A stretch of DNA of 64,000 nt from NCBI GenBank assembly GCA_021774735.1, contig JAJFIS010000027.1, positions 41,920 to 105,919 of the forward strand. The letters are read 5' to 3'. Numbering within the stretch: the first letter of the stretch is position 1; each line of letters starts with the position of its first letter. Of this stretch, positions 30,047-39,084 are shown in pieces. The notes beneath the pieces are model-generated. The model was not told where the DNA came from. It made no database searches and worked only from the letters and a program-made list of their open reading frames with translations. The stretch is from Alphaproteobacteria bacterium. Its GTDB lineage: Bacteria > Pseudomonadota > Alphaproteobacteria > Sphingomonadales > Kordiimonadaceae. The translations under genes were made by a program, and so were the position numbers.

Positions 30047-30886
30047 ATGTCAGGGTCAGTGCCAGTAACGCATCACGAACGTCGTCGCGGGGTATCGGAT
30101 GATATCGACTATCAAATCCATGGCATGGAAATGCAATTCGTTGAAATAGAGCTTGATCCCGGGGAGTGTTCCGTCGCCGAAGCGGGCACCATGATGTATA
30201 AGGATCAGGCTATTACCATGGATAGTATTTTGGGCGACGGTAGCCAAAGCAGTGGTTTTCTTGATAAATTAATGGGGGCAGGTAAGCGGCTCATTACGGG
30301 CGAGAGCCTGTTCACTACCCTGTTCACCAATGAAGGCATGGGTAAAGCCCGGGTTGCTTACGCCGCACCTTTTCCGGGCAATATTATTCCGGTGAAGCTG
30401 GATGCATTTGGCGGCAAATTGATTTGCCAGAAAGATAGCTTTCTCGCAGCCGCGCGCGGTGTTTCCATCGGCGTACACTTTCAAAAGCGCATTTTAACCG
30501 GCCTCTTTGGCGGTGAAGGCTTCATCATGCAAACCCTGGAAGGGGATGGCTGGATTTTCATCCACGCTGGTGGCACTTTGATCGAGCGGGTGTTGAAGCC
30601 GGGCGAGGTTCTGCATGTGGACACCGGTTGCTTAGCAGCGATGACATCAGATGTTGAAATGGATTTGGAGCGGGTCGGCGGTATAAAATCAATGATATTT
30701 GGCGGCGAGGGCGTTTATTTTGTCCGCCTCACTGGTCCGGGCAAAGTTTGGCTGCAAAGCTTACCTTTTTCTCGGCTCGCTGGGCGTGTTTTGGCCTCTG
30801 CCCCGCAGCGCGGCGGGCGGCATAAGGGAGAAGGCTCCTTGCTCGGTGGTCTCGGTGGTATGTTAGACGGCGACAATAGGTTTTAA
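30047..30886 (+). CDS. AIM24 / TIGR00266-family protein
   Basis: The 279-residue protein belongs to the AIM24 family (TIGR00266). The opening YQIHGMEMQFVEIELDPGECSVAEAGTMMYKD, the central GEGFIMQTLEGDGWIFIHAGGTLIE and the late TGPGKVWLQSLPFSRLAGRV are the family's repeated beta-strand blocks. The gly-rich tail (GGLGGMLDGDNRF) is typical. The fold is a double-psi, TRAP-like beta barrel. Bacterial function is not established; mitochondrial AIM24 affects inner-membrane organisation. ATG 30047 follows GAGGAGC. The thioesterase gene begins 5 bases after the stop. Confidence 0.9.
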   Translation: MSGSVPVTHHERRRGVSDDIDYQIHGMEMQFVEIELDPGECSVAEAGTMMYKDQAITMDSILGDGSQSSGFLDKLMGAGKRLITGESLFTTLFTNEGMGKARVAYAAPFPGNIIPVKLDAFGGKLICQKDSFLAAARGVSIGVHFQKRILTGLFGGEGFIMQTLEGDGWIFIHAGGTLIERVLKPGEVLHVDTGCLAAMTSDVEMDLERVGGIKSMIFGGEGVYFVRLTGPGKVWLQSLPFSRLAGRVLASAPQRGGRHKGEGSLLGGLGGMLDGDNRF

Positions 30887-30891
30887 ACATT

Positions 30892-31347
30892 ATGGATGAT
30901 ATGAATAAAATACTGGATGGTCCCTTGAAAGGCTTTGCTCCTTGGGGTGATTTGGACCCTTTCGAGGCCGCTATTGGGCCTTATTATTTTAGAAAAGAAG
31001 CGGGCGGTACATTCCTAAGCGCTTTTTTAGCTGAAGCCCGCCACGCCAACGCGGATGGTTTTGTCCACGGCGGGGCGCTAATGAGCTTTGCTGATTATAC
31101 CTGCTTTGTTATCGCGCGGTCGCACCTGAAAGATTTTAACGTTACCGTGTCGTTGAATAGTGATTTTATTGCCGCAGCAAAAACCGGATGCATCTATTAT
31201 GGTGCGGGCAAGGTTGTGCGGGCTACGCGGTCCTTGGTTTTTGTATCGGGTGAAATATACAGCGACGAAAAGACAGTTTTAACATTTTCAGCCATATTGA
31301 AACCGATGAAAGCACAACAGCCCTTGAAGACAGAGACAGGCGCATGA
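30892..31347 (+). CDS. PaaI-family hotdog thioesterase
   Basis: The 151-residue hotdog-fold protein carries the PaaI-type motif GFVHGGALMSFADYTCFVIA, with the active-site HGG and a later acidic residue on the helix, and strands VSLNSDFIAAAKTG and LVFVSGEIYSDEKTVLTFSAILKP. It would hydrolyse acyl-CoA or aryl-CoA thioesters. The start is 30892, or three codons later at 30901. It sits between the AIM24 gene and a dioxygenase gene and overlaps the latter by 4 bases. The pairing suggests acyl-chain metabolism, though the substrate is open. Confidence 0.88.
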   Translation: MDDMNKILDGPLKGFAPWGDLDPFEAAIGPYYFRKEAGGTFLSAFLAEARHANADGFVHGGALMSFADYTCFVIARSHLKDFNVTVSLNSDFIAAAKTGCIYYGAGKVVRATRSLVFVSGEIYSDEKTVLTFSAILKPMKAQQPLKTETGA

Positions 31348-32195
31348 TCCCTTATTTCCAAGCGCCAAAAGATGGTAAAATTACGCCAGATATGCAAGTG
31401 GCATATGAACGTGACGGCGTGGTGGTTTTGGAAAATATGGTCAGCATCGACACCTGCGCGGCCCTGATGGCCCAGATTGGCAAAGTGATTGAAGGCTATG
31501 AGCCGCCAGACCATTTGACCGTGTTTGAAACCCATGAAAATAGCCAAGCCAATGACGCCTATTTTTTAAACTCGAGCAAAAATATCAGTTTTTTCTTCGA
31601 AGACGGTGCCGTGGACGATGCGGGCAATGTCACACGGCCCATCGCGGAAGCCCTGAATAAAATTGGCCATGATTTACATGGGAAGGATCCAGTTTTTAAA
31701 GAGTTTTGCGAAAACCCCGCCTTTAGTGCGATCCTATCTTCGCTCGCCATGGCACAGCCCAAAGCCGTTCAATCGATGTATATTTTTAAGCAGCCAGGCA
31801 TTGGCGGAGAAGTGCTCTGTCACCAAGACGGCAGCTATATGTGGACCGAACCCCAAAGCTGTATGGGGCTTTGGTTCGCCCTTGAAGATGCCACGCTTGA
31901 AAATGGGTGCTTGATGGGGCTTGCGGGCGGGCAGGGGGAGCGCATGCCGCGTGAGCGCCTTCGCAGGTTAGCGCCCGGAGCGATGGAAACCGAAATGCAG
32001 GTTTTCGATGCCCGCGACTGGGATGTCGCAACGGCAGCCCCCTTAGAAGTGAAAGCTGGCACGATGATCGTTTTGCACGGTCAGTTCCCGCATCTGTCGG
32101 CGGATAATAAATCGGATAAATCCCGTCATGCCTTCGCGCTGCATTTCATCGACGAAGCCTGCGAATATGCCCCCGATAACTGGCTAGAGCTTTAA
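31344..32195 (+). CDS. Phytanoyl-CoA dioxygenase-family protein (PhyH)
   Basis: The 283-residue Fe(II)/2-oxoglutarate dioxygenase of the PhyH family carries the facial triad as HQDGSYMWTEP (His and Asp) and a distal histidine in QFPHLSADNKSDKSRHAFALHF. That region also has the arginine that binds 2-oxoglutarate. The WFALEDATLENGCLMGLAGG segment before it is typical. The family hydroxylates fatty acyl-CoAs and many small molecules. The closest eukaryotic resemblance is to PHYHD1-like proteins. ATG 31344 overlaps the thioesterase stop by 4 bases. Confidence 0.9.
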   Translation: MIPYFQAPKDGKITPDMQVAYERDGVVVLENMVSIDTCAALMAQIGKVIEGYEPPDHLTVFETHENSQANDAYFLNSSKNISFFFEDGAVDDAGNVTRPIAEALNKIGHDLHGKDPVFKEFCENPAFSAILSSLAMAQPKAVQSMYIFKQPGIGGEVLCHQDGSYMWTEPQSCMGLWFALEDATLENGCLMGLAGGQGERMPRERLRRLAPGAMETEMQVFDARDWDVATAAPLEVKAGTMIVLHGQFPHLSADNKSDKSRHAFALHFIDEACEYAPDNWLEL

Positions 32196-32209
32196 ATTTA
32201 GCTCTTTCA
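32186..32209 (+). terminator. Weak hairpin at the end of the dioxygenase gene
   Basis: AGAGCT (32186-32191) and AGCTCT (32200-32205) flank a loop containing the stop codon, with a short T/pyrimidine run after it. It is a possible weak terminator before the dcw control region. Confidence 0.3.
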
Positions 32210-32338
32210 ACCTCTTTTCTTTGTAGTTTTTACATATATTTCCCACTTCGAATAGGCCCACATATTTAGTGCTTACTCTTCACCGATGCACAGCCTGTTG
32301 TGCCCGGCTGGCTGTTCGGGTGTTTCGGCGGCATTTGC

Positions 32339-32347
32339 TGTGGATAA
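32339..32347 (-). promoter_or_regulatory. Perfect DnaA box upstream of mraZ
   Basis: TGTGGATAA is the exact complement of the consensus DnaA box TTATCCACA. It lies 40 bases before the promoter-like element of the dcw cluster, just before a 14-bp palindrome (GGCAGAATTCTGCC, 32352-32365). A single box can occur by chance, so the link to dcw regulation is an inference. Confidence 0.45.
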
Positions 32348-32382
32348 AAAAGGCAGAATTCTGCCAGAATTTAGAAGTGTCT

Positions 32383-32418
32383 ACCATTGACCACCATTAA
32401 AAACCATAGTATACCAAA
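32383..32418 (+). promoter_or_regulatory. dcw promoter overlaid by a MraZ-box-like repeat array
   Basis: Four direct repeats start at 32383, 32393, 32403 and 32413: ACCATT, ACCATT, ACCATA, ACCAAA, exactly 10 bases apart. On the other strand they read as TGGT repeats. This matches the architecture of MraZ operators, which are TGGG-type repeats at 10-bp period. They overlap a promoter, TTGACC (32387-32392), 17 bases, TATACC (32410-32415). MraZ bound here would cover the promoter of its own operon. Confidence 0.72.
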
Positions 32419-32555
32419 TAGGTTCAAAGGCGATCATGGATGCATTTGTGGTGTGCTTAGTTGTTTTTGACGAAGTTCGCAGAGGGCGAGCAGGGTGGAA
32501 AAGTCAGCGTTCTGTTTTGGCATTCCGGGTGAGTTTATAGATCAAGGGGCTGGAA

Positions 32556-33023
32556 ATGGCGTTGTTCCTTTCCAATTTTACCAATAAGGTCGACGGGCAA
32601 GGGCGCGTCAGCGTCCCTATGTCTTTCCGAAATACCTTATCGGGCAGTTCCTTTGGCGGTATAATTCTCTACCGGTCGCGCAATCCCCATTGCTTGGAAG
32701 GTGGCCCACGTGAGTTTTTAGAAAAATTAGCCACTCGGCTCTATAGCCGCACCAGCCCTTTTGACCCGTCAATCTTATCGGTCGCCAATAGTATTTTAGC
32801 GGGTGCCGATGAGCTTTCCTTTGATCCTGAAGGGCGTGTGCGCCTTTCTGATGAGTTCCGGGAATATGCGGGCATAACCAGCCATGCTACTTTTGCGGGC
32901 CTCGGCCCCAAATTCATGATCTGGAACCCAGAAGCTTACCGCACCTTTGAGGATGCCCAGCTTGTGAAGGCAGACCAAGACCTGCTCGATGTCCCCAGCT
33001 TATTTAAGGGGGATAGCGCATGA
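32556..33023 (+). CDS. mraZ: Transcriptional regulator MraZ
   Basis: The 155-residue protein has two SpoVT/AbrB-like DNA-binding domains: FLSNFTNKVDGQGRVSVPMSFRN (about 4-26) and a second with LSFDPEGRVRLSDEFREYAGI (about 87-107). MraZ forms a ring-shaped oligomer that binds spaced repeats and represses the dcw operon in species studied. The repeat array at 32383-32418 is its probable site. AAGGGG 6 bases before the ATG fixes the start. It overlaps rsmH by 4 bases. Confidence 0.95.
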   Translation: MALFLSNFTNKVDGQGRVSVPMSFRNTLSGSSFGGIILYRSRNPHCLEGGPREFLEKLATRLYSRTSPFDPSILSVANSILAGADELSFDPEGRVRLSDEFREYAGITSHATFAGLGPKFMIWNPEAYRTFEDAQLVKADQDLLDVPSLFKGDSA

Positions 33024-34018
33024 GCCGTGAAACAGGTCGCCACGTCCCCGTAATGATCAATGAAGTTATCAAGGCAGCTGCATTGCAAGACGGTGATGTG
33101 GCCGTTGACGGCACTTTTGGTGCGGGCGGTTATAGCCGGGCGCTAATGGACGCAGCGCCCATCACCCTTTATGCCATTGACCGTGACCCGGACGCGATTA
33201 GGCGCGCGGAAGATTCTATGGCCGATTATGCAGGCCGTTTCCACATGCTGGAAGGCTGCTTTGGCGACATGCAAGTGCTTTTGAATAATGCAGGGGTTTC
33301 CTCGGTTGATATGGTGGTGCTGGATATCGGCGTTTCCTCCTTCCAAATTGACGAAGCTGGGCGGGGCTTTTCTTTCCAAAATGATGGCCCGCTTGATATG
33401 CGGATGAGTGCAAACGGCATGAGCGCCGCTGACGTCATAAACGACATGAGCGAAACGGATATCGCCAATATTATCTATAAATACGGCGATGAGCACCGCT
33501 CGCGCCGTATCGCTGCCGAAATAACCAAAGCCCGCGCTAACGAACCGATCACACGCACGCTTGAACTGGGCAATATTATCAAGCGCGCTGTGGGGGGCGG
33601 TTCAGGGCGCGGGCGACCCTCTTCCTCGGGCAAGAAGAAGATCCATCCAGCCACCAAGTCCTTTCAGGCGCTTCGCATTTATGTGAACGATGAACTTGGT
33701 GAGCTGGAGCGGGGTCTGGCAGCAGCAGAGAGAATTTTGAAGCCAGGCGGGCGCTTAGTGGTTGTGTCTTTCCATTCGCTGGAAGACCGGATCGTTAAAG
33801 AGTTTATGGCAGTGCGTGCAGGGCGCACACCGTCTGCCAGCAGACATATGCCAGTGGATGAAACGCCAACGCAAGATCCAAGCTTTCAGCTTTTTAAAAA
33901 AGGCGTTGTTAAGCCTACAGATAGTGAAACATCCCAGAACCCTAGATCGCGGTCAGCAAGACTGCGCTGTGCTGTGCGCACATCAGCGCCTGTTTGGCTT
34001 GAGGGGAAAGCAGCATGA
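33020..34018 (+). CDS. rsmH: 16S rRNA (cytosine(1402)-N4)-methyltransferase
   Basis: RsmH (MraW) methylates N4 of C1402 in the ribosomal P site, using SAM. The 332 residues begin with RHVPVMINEVIKA, then the SAM motif VDGTFGAGGYSRALM and YAIDRDPDAI. The catalytic region includes DIGVSSFQIDEAGRGFSF and DGPLDMRM. FQALRIYVNDELGELERGL and LVVVSFHSLEDRIVKEFM follow, all hallmark blocks. It overlaps mraZ and ftsL by 4 bases each. Confidence 0.96.
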   Translation: MSRETGRHVPVMINEVIKAAALQDGDVAVDGTFGAGGYSRALMDAAPITLYAIDRDPDAIRRAEDSMADYAGRFHMLEGCFGDMQVLLNNAGVSSVDMVVLDIGVSSFQIDEAGRGFSFQNDGPLDMRMSANGMSAADVINDMSETDIANIIYKYGDEHRSRRIAAEITKARANEPITRTLELGNIIKRAVGGGSGRGRPSSSGKKKIHPATKSFQALRIYVNDELGELERGLAAAERILKPGGRLVVVSFHSLEDRIVKEFMAVRAGRTPSASRHMPVDETPTQDPSFQLFKKGVVKPTDSETSQNPRSRSARLRCAVRTSAPVWLEGKAA

Positions 34019-34458
34019 GGAAATATGTGGCGGCCTGTGCGGTTGCTGCTGCTTTAATATCAGGCGCGGTTGTTATTCAGGTAAAGTTTAAAGTGCAGGA
34101 AAAGCGGGAAGAGGTTCAATCATTGGCGCGTCAAATCGAAGCTGACGCACGAGCGCTTAGAACCCTTAAGGCTGAATGGGCCTATTTGACAACGCCCGCG
34201 AGACTTCAAAGGCAATCTATAGATTTTCTAGCTCTTATGCCGACCAGCCCCAGCCAAGTGGCCACTTCAGTGCGCCAAATCCCTTTTCGCCTAAACCCGG
34301 ATGAACTGGTTAGCCCGCCCAGTAGTATTCTGCGCCCGACTGTGGCTAAGCCTGAGGATAAAAATACTGATAAGGACCGTGCTGCAATGATTAATGCTGT
34401 TCATTATACTCTGAAACTGAAAAGTGAAGTAGTGGTTCTGGAGGAGCAAGATGACTGA
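34015..34458 (+). CDS. ftsL: Cell division protein FtsL
   Basis: A short bitopic division protein: basic N-terminus, one membrane helix (YVAACAVAAALISGAVVIQVKF, about 4-25), and a coiled-coil stretch (KREEVQSLARQIEADARALRTLKAEWAYLTTPARLQRQS) that ends in the AYLTxPxRL pattern of FtsL-type proteins. It partners FtsB and FtsQ and activates FtsW/FtsI. At 147 residues it is somewhat long because of a polar C-terminal tail with no obvious domain. Identification rests on topology and position between rsmH and ftsI. It overlaps both neighbours. Confidence 0.88.
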   Translation: MRKYVAACAVAAALISGAVVIQVKFKVQEKREEVQSLARQIEADARALRTLKAEWAYLTTPARLQRQSIDFLALMPTSPSQVATSVRQIPFRLNPDELVSPPSSILRPTVAKPEDKNTDKDRAAMINAVHYTLKLKSEVVVLEEQDD

Positions 34459-36151
34459 TATTTTGTCCCGGACCATGACCCTGGAAGGCACAGGGAAAAG
34501 CGCAATGGAAGTTGCCCGTACGCGCCTAATTGCTGCAGGGGCGCTGTTCTTAGTGGTTTTTATGGCGATGGCTTATCGCACAGTTGAACTTGGCTTGTCG
34601 GCCACCCCCGGCGCAGAAAAAGCTAGCCGAAACAGATTGGTGCAAGTGGCTGTGGCCCGCTATAAGCGTAGTGATATTGTTGACCGCAATGGTGAAATTC
34701 TTGCGACAAACCTAGCTTCTGCTTCGCTTTATGCAAACGCCCATAAGGTTGATGATATCTCCGTAACGGCACAAAAATTGGTGAAGATATTACCAACGCT
34801 GACACTGGCGGATGTGGAACGAAAATTAAAATCAGGGAAAGACTTTGTTTGGTTGAAGCGTCATTTGACGCCAGAACAAAAATGGCAGATTAATGCTATT
34901 GGCAATCCAGCGCTTAAGTTTAAGGCCGATGAAGTTAGGGTATACCCGCATGGTAATTTGGCGGCCCATGTGCTTGGCCATGTGGATATTGATGGAAATG
35001 GCATTGCCGGATTAGAGCATTATTTCAATGGATCATTAGACGATGCGGCGAAAACGGATGAGCCATTAAAGTTATCACTCGACATTCGGGTTCAGCATGC
35101 CCTTGCTGATGAGTTATCTGCGGCCGTTAGCGCGCATCAGGCAACAGGTGGTGCGGGCATCGTTATGGACGTGAATAGCGGTGAACTTTTGGCGATGGTC
35201 TCCTTGCCGGACTTTGATCCAAATAATGCAGGAAATGAACCAGAAAACACCCGTGTTAATCGCGCTGCTTTTAGGGTTTATGAACTGGGTTCAACCTTTA
35301 AAACCTTTACAATCGCCGCAGCGCTTGATGATGGCATCATCAATATGGAAGATAGTTTCAACGCCGTGAAGCCTTTGAATGTTGGGCCATTTACAATTAG
35401 CGATGATCACCCGAAAAAGCGGTATTTAAGGGTACCTGAGATTTTTGCCTATAGCTCTAATATTGGCATGGCGCGTATCGCCGATACCCTTGGGGCTGAT
35501 CGCCAGAAAGAATTTTTAAGCTCCCTTGGTATGTTGAAACCAGCAAAGTTGGAACTGACAGAAGTGGGTCGCCCTGTTTTTCCTCAGCGCTGGAAACGCC
35601 TGTCGTCTATGACCATATCTTACGGCCACGGAATATCGGTTTCCCCAGTTCAGCTATCAACTGGAATTGCCACAATGGTGAACGGTGGAAGGCTTATTCC
35701 CGCCACATTGGTAGCCAAAAATATAGATACTAATTTTGGAGAGAATGCAGGAAGTGGTCAGATTATTTCAGCCGCAACTAGCCGTAAAATTCGTCAAATG
35801 CTGCGCGTTACTGTGCGCCAAGGAACGGGCTCAAAAGCGGATGCCACAGGCTACCGAGTAGGCGGCAAAACGGGCACTGCGGAAAAGGCAAGCGGTGGTA
35901 GCTATGACCGTGATGCCCTTATCAGTTCCTTTGTTGGTGTCTTTCCAATGGATGATCCGAAATATTTGGTCTTTGTGCTTTTGGATGAGCCCAAAGGGAT
36001 AGAGCAAACATTTGGTTTTTCGGGCGGTGGATGGACAGCTGCTCCGGTGGTTAAAAATGTAATTCTGCGTACGGCGCCGCTTCTTGGGGTTAAGCCAAGC
36101 GTTGAAGATGAAACTTTATATAAAAATGTGGCTCTCTTGTTTGAAGACTAG
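34451..36151 (+). CDS. ftsI: Septal peptidoglycan transpeptidase FtsI (PBP3)
   Basis: Class B penicillin-binding protein of the divisome, 566 residues. One N-terminal membrane helix (ALFLVVFMAMAYRTVEL, 31-47) precedes the pedestal domain (SDIVDRNGEILATNL). The transpeptidase domain has the nucleophile motif STFK (Ser281-Lys284), SSN (335-337) and KTGT (473-476). It crosslinks septal peptidoglycan made by FtsW. It overlaps ftsL by 8 bases, and murE starts 18 bases downstream. Confidence 0.95.
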   Translation: MTDILSRTMTLEGTGKSAMEVARTRLIAAGALFLVVFMAMAYRTVELGLSATPGAEKASRNRLVQVAVARYKRSDIVDRNGEILATNLASASLYANAHKVDDISVTAQKLVKILPTLTLADVERKLKSGKDFVWLKRHLTPEQKWQINAIGNPALKFKADEVRVYPHGNLAAHVLGHVDIDGNGIAGLEHYFNGSLDDAAKTDEPLKLSLDIRVQHALADELSAAVSAHQATGGAGIVMDVNSGELLAMVSLPDFDPNNAGNEPENTRVNRAAFRVYELGSTFKTFTIAAALDDGIINMEDSFNAVKPLNVGPFTISDDHPKKRYLRVPEIFAYSSNIGMARIADTLGADRQKEFLSSLGMLKPAKLELTEVGRPVFPQRWKRLSSMTISYGHGISVSPVQLSTGIATMVNGGRLIPATLVAKNIDTNFGENAGSGQIISAATSRKIRQMLRVTVRQGTGSKADATGYRVGGKTGTAEKASGGSYDRDALISSFVGVFPMDDPKYLVFVLLDEPKGIEQTFGFSGGGWTAAPVVKNVILRTAPLLGVKPSVEDETLYKNVALLFED

Positions 36152-36169
36152 CCACCGGGATATACAACA

Positions 36170-37642
36170 ATGGCAATGTTGCTGTCAGACCTTTTGGGGG
36201 ACTACCCTGAGACCGCAAACAAGCAGGTATCAGGTCTGACCGCTGACAGTCGCTTGGTCAAGCCGGGCTTTTTATTCGCGGCCTTACCCGGCGCTAAGGC
36301 TGATGGTCGCCAATTTATTGATAAAGCAATTAGTGCGGGGGCCTGTGCCATATTAACCAGCCCTGAGGCTGCAGTAAACGTGCGCGGTGCCATCACAGTA
36401 CCCCATGATAATCCACGCAAACACTTCAGTGAATTGGCCGCGCGTTTTTATAAAGATCAGCCAGCAAATATTGTGGCTGTGACAGGCACAAATGGCAAGA
36501 CATCGGTGGCTGATTTTACCCGTCAATTATGGACGCTTATGGGAACCCGCGCTGCCAGCCTTGGCACTTTGGGGCTTCGTTCGCCTGTGAGGTCAATGGA
36601 CGGTGGTTTGACCACACCGGACCCAGTGAAACTGCATCAAATATTAGCTGAAATTGAAGCGGACGGCGTCACGCATGTGGCATTAGAAGCGTCAAGCCAC
36701 GGGCTTGACCAATGGCGACTTGATGGTGTGAAGTTAAAAGCGGCAGCTTTTACCAACCTCACACGCGACCATTTGGACTATCACAAATCTGAAAAAAAGT
36801 ATTTCGCTGCAAAAGCGCGTTTGTTCAGTGAGCTATTAAACCCTCAGGGCACGGCGGTTGTTTACACCGGAAGTGAATGGGGCTTGGCTCTGGTAGATAT
36901 ATGTAAGAACCGTGGAGTAGGCATCATAACGGTGGGCGTACATAGTGCCTGCGACATTCAATTGGTGACCCAGCGTCCTCATGCGGGCGGCCAAGAAATA
37001 ACCCTGAAATCGGGTGGAGAAACGCATAGCTTTCACACAACATTAGTTGGGCACTTTCAAGCTGAGAATATAATGGTTGCGGTGGGCCTGTTGATGGCCA
37101 CGGGATCGCAGTTTGGTGACATCATACCTCATCTACCCGCTTTGCAAGGGGTGCCTGGCCGGATGGAATATATTGGCAAGTCTGCGAGCGGCGGCGCTGT
37201 TTTCGTGGATTATGCCCATACGCCAGATGGACTGCGGACGGTGCTATCTGCCGCCAAAGACCATCAGCCAAATAAATTGCATGTGGTTTTCGGTTGTGGC
37301 GGGGACCGCGACCAGGGTAAACGCCCTATTATGGGTCAAATTGCCGCTGAATATGCAGACCATGTTTGGGTAACAGACGATAACCCACGCAGTGAAAATG
37401 CGGCGTCTATCAGGCATGAGATTATGGCAGCTTGTGAGCAAGCCCAAGAGGTTGGTGACCGTGCTTTAGCGATAAGCAGGGCCATAGAAACGATTAAGAC
37501 CAATGATATTTTAATCATTGCAGGCAAAGGCCATGAAGAAGGTCAAATCGTTGGGGAGACGGTTTTTCCATTCTCTGATATTGCGACTGTTAAGGCGCTG
37601 CTTTCAGGTTCTTCCATGGCTCCAAGGGAGGTAACTAAATGA
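36170..37642 (+). CDS. murE: UDP-MurNAc-tripeptide synthetase, meso-diaminopimelate adding
   Basis: Mur ligase adding the third stem residue to UDP-MurNAc-L-Ala-D-Glu. The 490 residues show the N-terminal uridine-binding domain (TADSRLVKPGFLFAALPG), the ATP loop TGTNGKTSVADF, and the middle-domain ASSHGLDQWRL. In the C-terminal domain, DNPR (404-407) is the motif that selects meso-diaminopimelate over lysine, and AGKGHEEGQ follows. The cell wall is therefore of the usual Gram-negative meso-DAP type. murF overlaps by 4 bases. Confidence 0.96.
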   Translation: MAMLLSDLLGDYPETANKQVSGLTADSRLVKPGFLFAALPGAKADGRQFIDKAISAGACAILTSPEAAVNVRGAITVPHDNPRKHFSELAARFYKDQPANIVAVTGTNGKTSVADFTRQLWTLMGTRAASLGTLGLRSPVRSMDGGLTTPDPVKLHQILAEIEADGVTHVALEASSHGLDQWRLDGVKLKAAAFTNLTRDHLDYHKSEKKYFAAKARLFSELLNPQGTAVVYTGSEWGLALVDICKNRGVGIITVGVHSACDIQLVTQRPHAGGQEITLKSGGETHSFHTTLVGHFQAENIMVAVGLLMATGSQFGDIIPHLPALQGVPGRMEYIGKSASGGAVFVDYAHTPDGLRTVLSAAKDHQPNKLHVVFGCGGDRDQGKRPIMGQIAAEYADHVWVTDDNPRSENAASIRHEIMAACEQAQEVGDRALAISRAIETIKTNDILIIAGKGHEEGQIVGETVFPFSDIATVKALLSGSSMAPREVTK

Positions 37643-39069
37643 TAAAAGAACCATTATGGACGGCTGGGGAGCTAGACCTATTTACCAGTGCGCAGGTGAA
37701 GGGGCAGTGGTTCGCGGGCGGTGTAAAAATTGACAGCAATGATGTTCAGCCGGGCGATTTATATTTTGCGATGAATAATGTTGATGGTTCCAACCATGAC
37801 CAAGTGGCAGATGCACTGGCACGCGGGGCTTCTGGTGTTGTGGTTGATACACATAATTTGGATGTCAGTGACAATAGGCTGATAAATAGTAACAATATCC
37901 GTGATACATTGCGCCAAGCAGCAGCCTTTGCCCGCAAGCGCATGCCGGGGGTTATGATTGCGGTTACTGGAAGTGCCGGTAAAACAAGTGTAGTGCGAGC
38001 CATCCGTGCGTCCTTGGAGCATAGCGGGCCAACCCACAGCAGTATCGCGGGTTATGATATTTCAGTAGATATACCGCTGTCATTAGCGCGCATGCCACGG
38101 GCGACGCGCTTTGCCACTTTTAAACTCGGCACAAGCGGGCCGGGTGAATTGTTACCGATAAGCAGTCTTGTTAAACCTGATATTGCCGTCATCACGTCAA
38201 TTGGCACTTCTCATTTGGTAAATTTTGAAGACCGTCATGAGATAGTGCAGGAAAAGGCATCAATTTTTAAATCTATGCAAGCTGGTGCTACTGCGATCAT
38301 CAGTCTTGACCATGAATATAGCGATTTAATCGTAGCACTTGCGCGTGAATCGGGTTTGAAGGTTGTGATGGTTTCGGCGCGCGGTGAAGCTGATGTATCA
38401 GTTCGAAAGGTAAGCATGACACCCTTTTGCAGCTGCGTAACTGCGGACATTCAAGGGGTACCCATGAGCTTTAAGGTTGGTCAGGCAGGAAGCCACTGGG
38501 TGTTGAATAGTCTTTTAACGCTTGCCGCCGTTCAAGAAGCTGGTGGCGATTTAGGCATGGCGGGTGTGACGCTGGCATCAATGAAGGCCGCCAGAGCGCG
38601 AGGGCAACTGCACCACCTAAAGCGTCATTTTGGTAATTTTTCGCTCCTTGATGATAGTTATAGTGCTAATCCGCTGTCTGTAACGGCGGGGCTTGAACAT
38701 TTGTCAATGTTGCCCACCGGAAATCGAGGCCGCAGGATTGCCGTTTTATCGGATATGGCAGAACTTGGCAGCGCCGCTGAGCAAGAGCATTTAAACTTAG
38801 CACAGCCGATTAGGTCTGCAGGCGTTAGTCAGGCATTGACCCTAGGTCCTATGATGACCCAAGCTTGCCATGCTGCTGATGTAGGGGTTGCTAGCTTTGA
38901 CCATGTTAGTGAAATATTGCCGTCATTAGAGCAAATGCTGGATGCTGATGATGTTGTTTTCATTAAAGGGGCAAACAGTTCAGGCCTTGAGCATTTAATT
39001 GATGGCATTGTGCAAGCAAGTGAATTTGTCCCCACCGATAATTTTTATCAATATCACGCCGCCGAATAG
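37639..39069 (+). CDS. murF: UDP-MurNAc-pentapeptide synthetase (D-Ala-D-Ala adding)
   Basis: Adds D-Ala-D-Ala to the UDP-MurNAc-tripeptide with ATP, the last cytoplasmic stem step. The 476-residue sequence has the N-domain IDSNDVQPGDLYFAMNN, the ATP loop VTGSAGKTSVVRAI, and the C-terminal LLDDSYSANPLSVTAGL and VLSDMAELG blocks. The central domain is more divergent than in the other ligases here (for example SIAGYDISVDIPLSLARMP). Its substrate needs D-Ala-D-Ala ligase, but no ddl gene is present in this cluster. Confidence 0.94.
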   Translation: MIKEPLWTAGELDLFTSAQVKGQWFAGGVKIDSNDVQPGDLYFAMNNVDGSNHDQVADALARGASGVVVDTHNLDVSDNRLINSNNIRDTLRQAAAFARKRMPGVMIAVTGSAGKTSVVRAIRASLEHSGPTHSSIAGYDISVDIPLSLARMPRATRFATFKLGTSGPGELLPISSLVKPDIAVITSIGTSHLVNFEDRHEIVQEKASIFKSMQAGATAIISLDHEYSDLIVALARESGLKVVMVSARGEADVSVRKVSMTPFCSCVTADIQGVPMSFKVGQAGSHWVLNSLLTLAAVQEAGGDLGMAGVTLASMKAARARGQLHHLKRHFGNFSLLDDSYSANPLSVTAGLEHLSMLPTGNRGRRIAVLSDMAELGSAAEQEHLNLAQPIRSAGVSQALTLGPMMTQACHAADVGVASFDHVSEILPSLEQMLDADDVVFIKGANSSGLEHLIDGIVQASEFVPTDNFYQYHAAE

Positions 39070-39084
39070 AAAGGTCAGACCAAT

